NCBI GenBank assembly: GCA_047610385.1
Contig: JBLGAC010000017.1
Location: 10,735 to 74,734 of the forward strand
Length of the DNA: 64,000 nucleotides
Direction: 5' to 3'
Source: JBOCEF01 sp047610385
GTDB taxonomy: Bacteria; Pseudomonadota; Alphaproteobacteria; Rhodobacterales; Rhodobacteraceae
Position 1 is the first letter of the stretch; each line of letters starts with the position of its first letter. The notes under the pieces are model-generated. The model searched no databases and was not told where the DNA came from. It saw only the letters and a list, made by a program, of their open reading frames with translations. The translations under genes were made by a program, and so were the position numbers. Shown in pieces: positions 7,747-22,700 of the stretch.

Positions 7747-10700
7747 ATGCTCCTGACTCATGAATTCCAGGTCAATCTCTTCACCGCCGGCAGCCAGACC
7801 GGTGCCCGCATCACGAAGTTGAACGATGGAAGCTTTGTGGTCGCCTGGCGATCCGAGGCGCAGGATGGCCAGTCAGGGGGCATATTCGCCCAGCACTACA
7901 GCGCCGGGGGCCAGCGGATCGGTCTGGAATTCGGGCTGTCCCAAACCACAGAGGGCAACGCCGCCGACGTGCAGCTGACTGCGCTGGCCGGTGGCGGGTT
8001 CGCGGCGACGTGGCAGGACCAGAACGGGCAAGACGGCGACGGCTACGGCATCTTTGCGCAGATTTTTGGCGCGGACGCGGCGCCGGTCGGGGATCAGTTT
8101 CAGATCAACCAGACCACGCAATACAACCAGTATCAAAGCACGGTGACGGCGCTGGACGGTGGCGGGTTTTCGGTTGGCTGGTATCATGACAGCTACCGCT
8201 CTGGCCCTGAGGGGAACCATTATTACGCGGTGATCGGGCGCAGCTTCGATGCAAGCGGCGCGGCGACTTCGGACGAATTCGTGGCCTCGGACCCGATCGA
8301 CAACAGCTATCAGTACGAACCGGCGTTCATCACCTTGGGGACCGGCGCAGGGCAAAAGCTGCTGGCCATCTGGCGCGGCTATGCGCCCGAAGACAGCGAC
8401 GGCATTTATGCGCGGATCATGGACCCTAACGGTGCCAATGCGGGCGCGCGCATTCTGGTGAACGACCAGACGTTGAGCACGCAATACCAACCGCAGGCGA
8501 CTGAGCTGACCGACGGGCGCTTTGTCATCACATGGCGCGGATACGGGCCTGAGGACAGTGACGGCATCTACGCCCGTGCCTTCGCCGCCGACGGCACCCC
8601 TGCCGACGTGCAGTTCAACGTCAACCCGATCAATTATTCCACCGATGCCGAACCGCAGATCATGGCCCGGCCCGACGGCGGGTTCACCATCGTCTGGTCG
8701 CATTATCAGCAGTTTGAGGAAACCCCCGCCGCCAACTACACCTACGGCATCTTCGCGGTCGATTACGCCGCAGACCTGACCGCGGGTGCCTATTATCAGG
8801 TGAATGAACAGACGGCGGGCCAGCAGTATTCGCCCGATATGGCGATGCTCGACACCGGCGCGATGGTCTTCGTGTGGAATGGCGACACGGGCGACGGATC
8901 CGGCCGCGCGGTGCGCATGGCGTTCTTTGGCGACGATCCGTCCGTGGTTGCCAGCGGCGAAGCCCCCCTGATCGAAGCCCTGCCCAGCGCCGTGACCTTT
9001 GATGAGGCCGCGCTGAACGCCGGTCCGGTCCTGATCGACATCGACGGCGCCGCGGCGCTGTCGGATGCAGACAGCGCTGATTTCGACGGCGGGCGGCTGA
9101 TCCTCGGGACCCTTGCGCCAACCCAAAGCGACCAACCCTTTGCCGCCCCCGATGCGGGCGCGCAGCATGTGTTTGGCATTCTCAGCACCGGAACCGGGGC
9201 GGGACAGATTTCGGTGTCCGGCACCGCAGTGCACTATCAGGGCGTCGAAATCGGCCAGATCGCCGGATCAGGCGCCCAGCTGATTGTGGACCTGAACGCC
9301 GCCGCCGACGCAGTGTCTGTTGAGGCGCTGATCGAAAGCCTGACCTACGCCAACGCCTCGGACGATCCGCTGGATGCGTTCCAGATCGCGCTGATGCTGG
9401 AAGACGGCGATGGCATGTCCTCGGAACCCGTGGTGATCAACATTGCCATAACGCCCGATCAGGACGGGTTCAACGCCGTGGGCGGCCCGCGCGTGGTCAA
9501 CGGGTCGATCGCCGGGGTGCAGGCCGCGCCCGCGGTCGCGTCGCTGTCAGACGGGATCGATGATCTGGGCTATGTGATCGTCTGGAACGATCAGGGCGGC
9601 GCGGACGGGTCCGGCCATGGCGTGTTCGGCCAGCGGTATGCGTCTGGCGGCACGCGAGTGGGCGATGAATTCCAGATCACCGAAGGCGCGCTCAACACCC
9701 AGAACGATCCTGAGGTCACGGCCCTGTCCAATGGCGGCTTCGTCGCGGTGTGGTACAGCCAGACCGACACTGACGGGACCTATTCCGATGACGTGATGGC
9801 CCGCGTTTTCGGCGCTGACGGAGCCCCCGCCACCCCTGAGATGAACCTGACCCGCGCAGCCTTTGCCGGCAACACGGAACTTGAGCCTGACGTCGCCGCC
9901 ACCGCCGATGGCGGGTTTGCCGTGACTTGGCGCAGCTCGCGGGGCTTCGATGAAATCTATGCCCAGTTTTTCAACGCTGACGGGACCGAAAAGGTGCCGT
10001 TCTTCCAGGTGAACCCGACCGAGGCCGGCAACCACACCCACCCCAAGATCGCCGGGCTGGCGGACGGCAAAGTGGTCGTGGTCTATGCCATGAACGCCTC
10101 GGCGGCCGATGGCGGGGATGGCGACGATTACGGCACCTATCTACGCATCATGAACGCTGACGGGACCTTTGCGACCGCTGAAATGCAGGTGAACCAATAC
10201 ACCGACAGCTACCAGTACACGCCAGACATCGCGGCGCTGACCGGGGGCGGCTTTGCCGTCACCTGGCGCAGCTATGGGCAGGACACCAGCAATTCGGGCG
10301 TGTTCGCGCGGATGTACGATGCGGCCGGTGCCCCGCTGGGCGATGAATTCCGCGTTACCGAATTCACGGTGAACGACCAATACCAGCCGACCATCACCGC
10401 GCTGACTGATGGCGGCTTTGCCATCGCGTGGTATGATGACGAAGCCAGCACGCCAGGCACCTCTCGCTACGACATTTACGCCCAGCGCTATGGCGCGGAC
10501 GGAACCCGCGTCGACGGCCAGATGCTGATCACGCCTGAGGACAACGCCGCCCAATATGATCCGGCCATTGCGGCGCGCCCCGATGGCGGCCTGATCATCG
10601 CTTGGCGCTCAGATGCGGGCGAAGATGGCGATGGTGGGTCGATCGTGCACAAAGTGTATGGCGATCCGGCGAGCTACGCGTTCCAGAACGTGTCTGAGAC

Positions 10701-13700
10701 CCTCGGCGTCAACAGCGCCTTCACCATTGACGAAGCGGCCTTTGATGGTGGACCGCAGCTGCTGGATGCCGACGGATCCGTCGGGTTCCAGCCCGGCCTC
10801 GGCGCCACCTTTGGCGGTGGCGCGATAGAGGTCCGCAGATCGACCTTCACCGATGTGGACGCCATCTTCGTGCCCGGCGACGACCGCGAACAAGACGTGC
10901 TCGGCCTGCGCGATCAGGGCGCAGGCGGCGGGCTGATCCAGGTGTCCGGCACGGCAATCAGCTTTGGCGGCGTCCCGGTCGGCACAATCACCCAAGTTGG
11001 GCAGGAGCTGTCGATTGCCCTTCTGCCCGCCGCCGACGCGGCTGCGGTGCGCGCAATCTTGGAAAACATCACCTATTTCAACGCCTCGGACGATCCCGCC
11101 GAAAGCCGCCTTTACGCGATCACTGTGCGCGACGCCGCCGGGACGATCACGCAGCCATCCTATGTGACCGTCACCGTGACCCCTGCCAAGGACACGAGCC
11201 TGACCCAAGTGGTCGCGCCGACGCTGGTCAACGCGCTGACCGCCGGGGACCAGACGGCGCCTGATGCGGCCTCGTTGGTCGATGGCGGTTGGGTGATCGC
11301 GTGGACCGATGCGTCCAATGACGGGTCAGGCGCCGGCATCTATGCCCAGCGCTTTGATGCAGGTGGCGCCCCGGTCGACGAGATGTTCGCCGTGGCGCAA
11401 ACCACCTTCAACAGCCAGTTCGAGGCGAAGGTCACCGCGCTGACCGATGGCGGCTATGCAATCGCCTGGACCGACGGATCGGGCGCTGACGGCGCTGAAG
11501 GCCGCGCCATGGCCCGCCTTTACAACGCCGACGGATCGGCGCGCGGCGGCGAAATCCAGCTGAACGCCACCGTGGCCGGGGACCAGTCCCAGCCCGACCT
11601 TACCGCCATCACCGGCGGGTTTGTGGCGATCTGGCGATCAGAAACGATTGACGGGGCGGGCTATGCGGTCGTCGCGCAGCGCTTTGACGCCGCGGGCGCG
11701 CCGGTGGCGGGCGAGGTCACGGTCAACCAGCATACCGGCGGCGCGCAGACCGATCCCAAAGTGTCATCCTTGCCCGGCGGCGGGTTCGTGGCGGTCTGGG
11801 TCAGCGACGACGCGCAGGACGGGTCCGGGACCAGCGTGCACGCGCGCATCTATGACGCCGCGGCCCTGCCCCTGACCGACGAATTCCAGGTGAATGTCGA
11901 CGGCGTCGGGGCACAGTGGGAGCCGGAAATCACCACCCTAGACGATGGTGGCTTTGTGGTGGTGTGGCGCGGCGACCAATCAGGCGTGCAGACCTATGGC
12001 CGCGTGTTCAACGGCGACGGCACCGCGCGCACCGACGAATTCCGCGTGAACGAAGATGGCGGCAGCAGCGATTACCAACCCTCGGTCACCGCGCTGGACG
12101 GCGGCGGCTTTGTGGCCGCGTGGTATGACGCCAACAGTTGGTACACCCGCGACGGCGATTACGCCTATCACGACACCATCGCCCAGGTCTTTGACGCCAA
12201 CGGGCGTCGGATCGACAGCGAATTCCGGGTGGCGGATGGCGGGGGGACCAATCAATCCAGCCCGACGCTGACGGCGATCCCCGGCGGCGGGTTCGCGGTG
12301 GCTTATAACAGCAACGGCGCCGGGGCGCAGGGCGACGGATCGGGCTATGGCATCGTGCAGGCGATCTATTCCGACCCCGCGATTTATGCCGCACTGGCCG
12401 CCGCCGCGCCGCAGATCGAAGGCCTGAGCGCCGCCGCAACATTTGCCGAAAACGCCGTGTCCGCCGCCCCCCAGCGCATCGACGCCGACGGGGCCGCAGC
12501 CCTGACGCTGGCGCTGGGCGTGGATCTGGACGGCGCACGCCTGACCGTGCGCACCGAAGAAGGGCAGGAGGATCAGGGCCACGATCCCTCCTCCCAGCAC
12601 GCGTTCAACCTGCTGACCACCGGCGATCTGCCAGGCCAGGTGAACCATGATGGCGCGACCGTCAGCTATGGCGGCGCCGCGATCGGATCCATGTCCACCG
12701 CCGGCGGCGTGCTGGAGGTGATCTTCACCGCCACCGCCACCGCCGAGGCGGCCGAAGCGGTGATCGGCCTGATCGCCTATGCCAACACGTCGGACGCGCC
12801 GCTGGGGTCCACCCTTGCCCGCGTGGCGTTCACCGATGGTGCCGGGCGCAGCGTGCAGCAGGTGCTGACCCTGACCATCACCAGCGATCCCGACACCAAG
12901 CCCGAACCGATCGGATCCGCCCGCCAGGTGAACACCACCGAGGCACAGGACCAGACCCAGCCCCACACCGTCGAACTGACCGGCGGCGGCTGGGTGGTCG
13001 TGTGGCGCGCTGAGGACGCGGGCGGCACGAATGACAACGTGCTCGCCCAGATCTACGCCGCCGACGGGTCGATGATTGGCGCTGAGATCACGATCAACCA
13101 ACTGACCGCCTCAGTGCAGTCTGAACCTGACGTGACCGCGCTGGATGATGGTGGGTTCTTCGTGGCCTGGCGCTCAGAAACCGGGGACGGATCGCTGTCG
13201 CGGGTGCAGGCGTCGGCCTTTGATGCCGCGGGCGTGCGGACTGTGGCTGAATTTCAGGTCAATGATTACACCAACAACTACCAGTACAACCCCCATGTAG
13301 AGACACTGGACAACGGCGACGTGGCGGTGATCTGGGTCTCACGTTACCAGAGCTATTACCAAGAAGGCGTCGGTGCTGATGACGGCGTTTATGGCAAGAT
13401 CTACAGCATCAACACCGGAATTGTATCAGAGACCATGGGCGAAACCCGCCTGAGCGACACAGTCAACGGCTATCAGAACGACGCGCGCATCGCGGTCATG
13501 ACCAATGGCGACTTTGTGGTCACCTATCAGGCACAGAATGTCGACGGATCGGGCTATGCCGTCGTCGCCAAGCTGTTCCATCAAGATGGAACCGTCGCGG
13601 CGGCTGAATTTGTGCTGACGCAGCAGACATCCTCGGACCAAACCGACGCTGAGGTGTCGGCGCTTGCAGGCGGCGGTTTCATCGCCACATGGGCCAGCAC

Positions 13701-16700
13701 CGGTCAGGACGGATCGAGCCGCGGCATCTATGCCCGCATCTTCGCTGAAGATGGCAGCCCCGCGGGCGATGAGTTCCGCGTGAACACCAATGTCACCGGG
13801 GATCAGTACGACCCGCAGGTGGTCGGGCTGGCCAGCGGCGGCTTTGCGGTGGTCTGGTTTGACGCGCATTATCGCGGCTCCTACTACGACTACCAGGACC
13901 TCTATGGTCAGATCTATGACGCGTCGGGCAATCGGGTGGACGAAGAATTCCGCGTCTCCGGCAGCAGCTATAACGACCTCTCAAACGGGGCGACGCTGAC
14001 GGCGCTGGCCTCAGGCGGCTTCCTTGCCGCGTGGCAGAACAATTCGGCCGCGTCCGAATTTGGCGACGGGTCGGGCACGGCCATCCGTCTGCAGATCTTC
14101 GGTGATCCGGCCGGGCCGCTGCCCGTGGAACAGGCGGGGCTGGCCGATCTGGCCGCCGCCACCCTGCGCAGCCCGGCAGAGGTTCTGGCCGGGCCAGTGC
14201 TGATCGACCCTGACCTGACAGTGACCGACCCCGACGGGGCGGGCTTTGACGGCGGCGCGCTGCGCATCGAAATCTCAGGCGGCGGCACGGCTGAGGACAC
14301 GCTGGCCCTGAATGTGGCAGGCGTTGTGACGCTGTCGGGGGCCGATGTGCTGGTGTCAGGCGTCACGGTCGGCACCATCGACGTCGCGGAAAACGGCACC
14401 GCGGGTGCCCCGCTGACCATCGCGTTCAACGCCGCCGCAGACGCGGGCACCGTCGAAGCGGTGGCTGAGGCGCTGACTTGGGCGTCATCCCTGGTCGATC
14501 CGACCGGTGCCGCCAAGACCTTCCTCTATACCCTTGATGACGGATCCTCAGGCATGCCCGCGGACGGGTCCAGCACGCTGACCGTCGGCGCGCCGCCCAG
14601 CATCGCGCTGACCGGGTTCAACACCGCCCCGGTGATCACCGAAACGATGCTGGAGGCCGGACCCGTCCGCCTGTTCCCTGAGGCGGAATTTGAATACAAC
14701 GCGCTTTCCCTGTTTGGTGGCGGGTATGTGCGGCTGGACCACGACTATCCGTCGCTCGGCTATCCCACCCAGCGCCCGACCTATGCCGACGACATCTTCA
14801 CGGTGATCGATGCGGGAACCGGCGCCGGCCAGATAGGCTTTGACGGAACCACAGTCACCTATGAAGGCACGCTGATCGGCACGGTCGACGGCGCTGAGAC
14901 CGGCCAGAACGGTGCCAACTTCAAGATCGCCCTCGACGCCGCGGCCACTGAGGCGTCGGTGCGCGCGCTGATCCGGGCGCTGGCCTATGACAGCACCTCG
15001 GACACCATGGGCGGCACGCCGTATTTCGACATTGAGGTCCGCGACGGCGGCGGCGTCACCACCGGCACACAGAACGTCAATCTGGTGATCCAGGCTGAGG
15101 CTGACCAGCCCGATGCCGTCACCGGCGAAATCCAGGTGAACGCTGAGACGTTTGACAACCAGAACGGCCCGTTCATGGCCCGTCTGGCGGACGGAAACAT
15201 CATCACCGCTTGGCATTCAGAACAGCAGGACATCAGCGGCGTCGATGATTGGGGCGTGTTCATCCAGCTTTGGGACGCGCGCGGCAACAAAATCGGCGGT
15301 GAAATCCAGGTCAACCAGACTGAGGCGGGGGAGCAATACGCCCGCGACGTCACCGCGCTGAGCGATGGCGGCTTTGTGGTCGGGTTTTACAACAATGCTG
15401 ACGTGTTCTTCCGCATCCATGGTGCCGACGGGCAGCCCACGGGCGATGAAGTCTCAGCCGCGGAGATCACCAGCAGCACCCAGACCGACATCTCGATCGC
15501 CCCGCTGGCGGCAGGCGCGTTCATGGCGGTCTGGACCACCGCTGGCGTCGACGGCAGCGGCGATTCTGTCGCGGGCCGGGTGTTCAACGCCGATGGCAGC
15601 CCCGCATCGGCCGAATTCCAGATCAACATCGACACCTACAGCACCCAGGCCGGTCCCACCGCCACGACGCTGTCGAACGGCAATGTCGCGGTGCTGTGGC
15701 ACAACTACAGCAACGGCACGACCGGCGACGGGTCTGCCAATGCCACGATGCTGCGCATCTACACCCCTTCAGGCGCGGCGCTGACCCCGACCGAGACGGT
15801 GGTCAACACCTATGCCAACAGCAACCAGGACAACGCCGTGGTCGCCGCGCTGGTGGGCGGCGGGTTCGTCACGGTCTGGGAATCCTACGCGCAGGACGGG
15901 TCGGGCGAAGGCATCTTCGCGCAGATCTTCGCCGATGACGGCACCAAGGTCGGCGGCGAATTCCAAGTCAACGATCAAAGCTATTCTGAGCAGAACAACC
16001 CCGAGGTGATCGGCCTGTCGGGCGGCGGCTTTGTCGTGGCCTTCAGCGCGCAATTCATCGACGGCAGCGGCTATGGCGTCGCCGCCAAAACCTATGACGC
16101 GGCGGGGGCCGCGACCTCAGACGAATTCCGGGTCAACACCAACATTTCGGGCAACCAGTACCCGGTGAACATTGTCGCGCTGGACAATGACGGGTTTGCG
16201 GTCGGATTCTATTCCGACACCAGCGGCGGGTCTGGCGACGGGTCGGGCAATGCCACCTACATGCGGTTCTACGGCGATCCGGCGGCCTATGGGCTGGTGG
16301 CGGACCCGGTGATTGTCGGCTTCGCGCCCACCGTGACGTTTGAAGAAGCGGCCGTGAACGCCGGGCTGCAATCGCTTGATGCCGCGATCGGGTTCGCTGA
16401 TGGCGACACGACCGATTTCGACGGCGGGTCGCTGACCCTGACCCGCGCTGTCACAGGCGGCAATATCGACACGTTCAGCGCGCCTGACAATCAGATGCAG
16501 GACCAGCTTGGGATCATCACAGCGGGAACCGGGGCGGGGGAAATCTCAGTCATCGGCGCCACTGTGTCGTTCGAAGGGGTCGCCTTCGGAACCATCACCT
16601 CAGACGGTGTTGACGGCGCGCCCTTGCAGGTGGATTTCATCGCCGGGGCCACGCGCCCGGCCCTTGAGGCGCTGATCCAGGCGCTGGGCTATGCCAATGT

Positions 16701-19700
16701 CTCCGACGCGCCGGCGGCCACGCGGACCTTTGGGCTGACGGTGGATGACGGCCATGGCGGCCGGTCGGACCAGCAGCTGATCACAGTGACCGTGACGCCC
16801 GAAATTGACGGCATCGCGGCTTTGACCGGGGATCAGCAGGTCAACCGCTTTGCCCTTGGCGAGCAGAACGAGGCCGCCATCGCCCAGCTTTCTGGCGGCG
16901 GCTATGTGGTGGTCTGGCGGTCGCAGAACCAGGCGCTGCCGGGCGACAATGAATACGACGTCTATGCGCGCATCTTCACCGAGGATGGCCAGCCCATCGG
17001 CGGCGAATTCATCGTCGGCCAGACCCCGCAGGACGGCCAATACAACCCGATGGTCACGGGCCTCGATGATGGCGGGTTCGCGGTGGCGTGGCGCGATGAC
17101 AACCCCGCGCAGGACGGGTCAAACAGCGCCGTCATGGGCCGCGTGTTCGACGCAGACGGCGCGGCGCGCACCGATGATTTTATCGTCAACGTCCATACCA
17201 ACGATCACCAGCTGCACCCGGCGATCACCGCGGTGCCCGGCGGGTTCGTGGCCACATGGGCCAGCCGCAATCAGGACGGGTCTGATTACGGCATCTGGCA
17301 GCGCGCTTTTGGCAATGACGGCACCGCATTGGCGACCGAGGCGCAGGTCAACCAATCAACATCGGGCACGCAATACCTGCCGCAGATCGCCGCCTTCGAC
17401 GGTGGTGGGCATGTGGTGGTCTGGACCTCCAACGCATCGCTGGCGCTTGGCGGCGACGGGTCCGGCTTTGGCGCCTATGCGCGCCGCTACGATGCGTCGG
17501 GCGCGGCGCTGGACGACGAACAGCTGGTCAACTCAATCACGTCGTCGGACCAGTATCGCCCCGATGTCGCGACCTTTGCCGACGGGCGCTATGTGATCGT
17601 CTGGCGCGACAGCGCCGCCGACGGATCGGGCGAGGGTGCCTATGCCCGGCTTTACGGTGCCGACGGGGTCCCTGAGGGCGCCGAATTCCGCGTCGCGCTG
17701 ACGGCGGCTGGCAATCAAGACGATGTGCATGTCGCGGTGCTGACCGATGGGCGCTTCGCGGTGGGCTGGACCTCTGATCTGAACACCGACGAAGGTGTCG
17801 GCACGGGCGGCGGGACGGGCGTGTTTGTCCAACTGTTCGCCGCAGACGCAGCCCGGATCGATGATCCGCTGGTGGTGTCCGAAGAACGCTTCGGCACGCA
17901 AGACGGCTTTGAAATCGCGGCGCTGGCGGGGGGGCGGTTCGCGGTCACCTGGTCGTCGTATTATTACAACGCGGCCCATCCGTCTGATGGCAGTAATTAC
18001 GGCGTGTTCACCCGCGTCTTTGGCGCGACCGGCGAGGCGATCACCACCGCCGCGCCGGTCGTGGCGGGGGTCAACGCCACCCGCGACCTGACCGAGGACC
18101 AGGTCAACGCCGGGCCAGTGCTGCTGGACGCCGACGGCGCATCGTCGGTCACCGATGGCGACACGGGCGATTTCGGCGGGGCGGTGCTGCGGGTGACCCG
18201 CATAAGCGCCGAACTGGCGGGCATCTTGCTCAACTACGGCGACGATCACGCGCAGGACGCGCTGTCGGTGCGCGATCAGGGCGCAGGCCCGGCGCAGGTC
18301 GGCCTGTCGGGCGCGACCATCACCTATGGCGGCGCGGCCATCGGCACGCTGATGTCCGACGGACAGGCAGGCGCGGATCTGACGATCGCATTCGCGGCAG
18401 GCACCACGGCGCACCAAGTGTCCGCAGTCATTGAGAACCTGACCTACGCCAATGCCAGCGACGATCCATTCGCATCGCGCGGATTTGAACTGACGCTGAC
18501 CGACCCGGACGGCATGGTATCTGCCCCGCAGATCATCACCGTGAACGTGGCGCCCCAAACCGACCGCGCGGCCCCCGCAGGGACCGACGCGCAGGCCAAC
18601 AGCTGGATCGCTCAGGATCAGACCTCCCCCGCCATGGCCACATTGTCGGACCTGCCGGGCGGCGCGCCCACCGGCTATGTGGTGGTCTGGACATCAGGCA
18701 ATCAGGACAACAATGGCGACGGGCTGCTGGGCGTCTTTGCGCAGGTCTACACGCTGACGGGCGCCCCGGCGGGCGCCGAAATCCAGATCAACAGCACCGT
18801 GGCGGGCAACCAGTCCCAGCCGACCGTGGTCGGGACCGATGGCAGCGGCTTCATGGTGGCATGGACCGATGGCGGCGCCCTCGACGGATCATCAAACGGG
18901 GTTTTCGCGCGGTTCTTCGACGGCACCGGCGGCGCGCTGACCCCTGAGATCGGGGTGACTTCAACCACCCTGAACGCGCAGGACGGCCCCTCCGCAGCGC
19001 GTCTGGCGGATGGCGACATCGTTATTGGCTGGTCGGGCTATGGCGCGAATGGCGATCGGGTCTACACCCAGCGCTTTGACGCGGGCGGCGCGCGCGTCGG
19101 GGTGGAAACGCAGTCGTCAGTGGACGCGAGCGGCGTTTACTCCGACCATCAGCACGCCTCAGTCGCGGCATTGGCGGGGGGCGGATATGTGGTCGCCTTC
19201 CATGCCAATGCGCAGGTCGGCGCAGCGCTGAACGACGATGTGGTCAACAGCTACGGCGTCTATGCAACCCGCTATGACGGGTCCGGGAATGCGCTGGACG
19301 CAAGCCCGGTGCAGATCAACAGCTTTACCTATTCCGTCCAGTATCAGCCCGCCGCGGCGGGTCTGGCCGATGGCGGCTATGTGATCGCGTGGCAGTCCTA
19401 TACCCAAGACAGCAGCGTCTACGGCATCTTTGCCCAGCGCTTTGCTGCGGACGGATCGACCGTCGGCGGCGAATTCCTCGTGAACGAAAGCCTGGCCAGC
19501 AATCAAAATGATGCTGCGATCATCGGGCTTGCCTCAGGCGGCTTCGTGATCGGCTGGCATGATGATTACGGCAACGCCTGGGGGCAGGCCTACGGTGCCG
19601 ATGGCGGGCGCGTCGACGGGCAGTTCGCATTGCACGATCAGGCGGCGGGCACCCAGAACCTTGCCGCGCTGACGCTGCTTACGGGCGATGAATTCGTGGC

Positions 19701-22700
19701 GGCATGGGCCAGCAGCACCGGCGACGGGTCGGGCTATGGCGTGTTCCAGCGCATCTTTGGCGACGTGGCGGCCACGCAGGCGGCCCCCACGCTCGAAGGT
19801 CTGCCCGCAGAGGTCACGTATCAGGAAAACACCGTCAACACCGCGCCCCAGCTTTTGGATGCGGACGGGGCGGCGGCGGTGTCTGATCTGGACAGCGCCG
19901 ATTTCGACGGCGGGTCGATACTGGTGTCAGTGGTCGGCAGCGCCCGGCCGCTGGTCAACCAGATCAGCGCGCCCGACAACAACGCGCAGGACCAGTTCGG
20001 CGTGCTGGCCACCGGCACCGGGGATCGCGCGGTCACGGTGTCGGGCAACGACATCTTCGTGGGCGGCGTGCAGGTCGCCGCGGTGGTGCAGTCCGGCATC
20101 GGCGGCGCCCCGTTGGAGATCGCGCTGAACGCCAATGCGGATGCGCAGGCGGTGGAACGGATCGTCGAGAGCCTCAGCTACCGCAACATTTCCTCGGACC
20201 CGATTGCGGAGCGCACGGTGCGCGTGCAGATCACCGATGGCGATGGCGGGTATTCCGCCCCGCAGCTGGTTGATGTGAAGATCGTGGCCAATCTGGACGG
20301 CGCGACCCCGATCCTTGGGGAACGCCAGGCCAACACCTTCACCGACAACCAGCAATACGACCCGCGAACCACAACGCTGGACAATGGCGATGTGGTCATC
20401 GTGTGGCATTCGTACACGCAAGATGGCTCTGACTGGGGCGTCTACGGGCAGCTGTTTAATGCAGCGGGCGAAAAGCTGGGGGCTGAGTTTCTTGTGAACT
20501 CAGATTTCACCACCGGCGGGCAGGTCTATCCCGACGTGGCGGCGCTGGACGGGGGCGGGTTCGTGGTGTCGTGGGAATGCCGCGACGCAACCCATGGGGG
20601 GCAGAGCCAGGACATCTTCGCTCAGATCTACGGGGTGAACACCGTCAATCCCGGCCTGCCCGACGAATCGCGCGAGGCCGCGGAGGTCGGGTCTGAGATC
20701 CAGGCCAACGTCATCACCGCCTCGACACAATCTGGGGCAAGGGTGACCGGCGTCGCGGGCGGCGGGTTCGCGGTGACGTGGGCGACCTACACGTCGGGCG
20801 GGTCTGGCGATGGCAGCGGTTACGGCATTGCGGCGCGCATCTTTGACGCTGGCGGCACCGGCGGGTCTGAATTGCTGGTGAACACCGGCGCCAATGGCGA
20901 TCAGAGCGATCCGCAGATTGTGACGCTGGCGAATGGCGACCTGATGGTCACCTGGCATTCCGCCGATGGCACCGACAGCGGCGACGGGTCGTCCCGGGGC
21001 GTCTTTGCCCAGCGCATGGACGCAGCCGGAAACCTGCTGTCGCGCGATGGCACGACGCCGGGCAGCGATGAATTCCAGATCAACACCTACACGGCGTCTG
21101 AACAGTCGACCTCTGCCATTGCGGCGCTGGCCGATGGCGGGTTCGTGGCCACCTGGATTTCCAACGGTCAGGACGGGTCGGGCTACGGCGTCTACGCGCA
21201 GATATATCACGCCGATGGCAGCGCGCAGGGGCAGGAATTCCGCGTCAACGAGGGCAGAACCTCCAGCCAGATCGCGCCAGAGGTGGCAGCCCTGTCCACG
21301 GGCGGCTTCGTGATCGCCTGGACCACGCAAGACCCCTATGCCGAAACCGGGGCCTACAATTACGAAGGCGTGTTCGCCCAGCAATACGGCGCATCGGGCG
21401 CGCGCATCGACACCCAGTTCCGGGTGAACACCGAAGTCGCGTCCAGCCAGAACATGCCGTCGATCACCGCAGTGGGCGAAGGCGGGTTCCTGGTGGCCTG
21501 GGCGTCTGAGACGTCGGGGACCGCTGGCGACGGGTCTGCGCGCGGGGTGTTTTATCAGCTCTACGGCAACTCCGCCCCCGAAGTCAGCGCCGACTTTGCG
21601 GTGGACGAGGACGGGTTGGTCATCCTCAGCATCGACGCGTTCGATGCTGGGTTCGTGGACGAAGAAGGCCAGGATCTGGCCGAAATCCGCATCGTGTCCC
21701 TGCCCAGCGCCGGGGCCCTGACCTTTGACGGTGTGCCGGTGACCGGGGAACTGGTCGCCTCCCGCGCCGATCTGGTGGCCGGAAAGCTGGTCTACACCCC
21801 GTTTGATGATCAAAACGGCACGGACGGCTTCCTGTTCTTCGCGTCAGACGGCATCGCCTATTCGACTGAGGCAGGTCAGGCCACCATCACCATCGCGCCG
21901 GTCAACGACGCACCGGGGCTTGAGGCAGGCGCCGATGCGGCATTGCTGGAAGGCGGGACGCTGACCCGCACCTTCACGCTGACCGATCCTGACAGCGACA
22001 CCTATGGCTATGTGATCAACTGGGGCGACGGCAGCGCGCCAGACACCGCGTCCAGCGCCGCCAAGGCCCTGACCCGCGGCCATGTCTATGCGGCTGAGGG
22101 CGCGTACACCGTCTCCGTCACCGTCAATGACGGATCGGGTGAGGCAAATGGCGCTGAGACCGACACCTTTGCGGTCACCGTGGGCAATGCCCCGCCAACG
22201 CCCAAGCGCGACAACCTGCCCGGCACTGAGGACACGGGCTTCGCTGGCAACTTGCTGGCCAACAACGGCTACGGCGTTGATGGCGATCCGGGCGGCGATC
22301 CGGTCTTTGTCGCCACGGTCGCGGGCCAGCCGGTGCCCGCCACGATCAATCTGGGGGGCGGTCTGCTGACCGTCGCCGCCAATGGCGATTTCACCTTTGA
22401 TCCCAACGGCGCGTTCGAAGCCCTGAGCGTGGGTCAGACCAGCACCCAGTCCTTTGTGTATGAAATTGAGGACGATTCAGGCGCCCGCGCGCAGATCACC
22501 AGCTATGTCTATGTGGCCGGGCGCAACGATGCCCCGGCGCCGCTGGACGACGACGCCATCGTTTCCGTGGGGTCGAGCGTTTCGGACAACGTGCTGACCA
22601 ACGACACCGACACCGACGCGAATGATGTGCTGAAGGTCAGCGTAGTGGCCGGGTCGCCGGTCGGATCGTCCGGGCCCACTTTGGTGACGCTGCCCTCGGG

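Noticed and set aside
7873..9234. Long minus-strand open frame (453 codons) and many similar ones inside the giant gene, for example 11980-13101, 20500-21813, 27229-28470
   Set aside because: They are antisense shadows of a GC-rich repetitive coding strand. None has a ribosome site or family motif, and the plus-strand protein is continuous.
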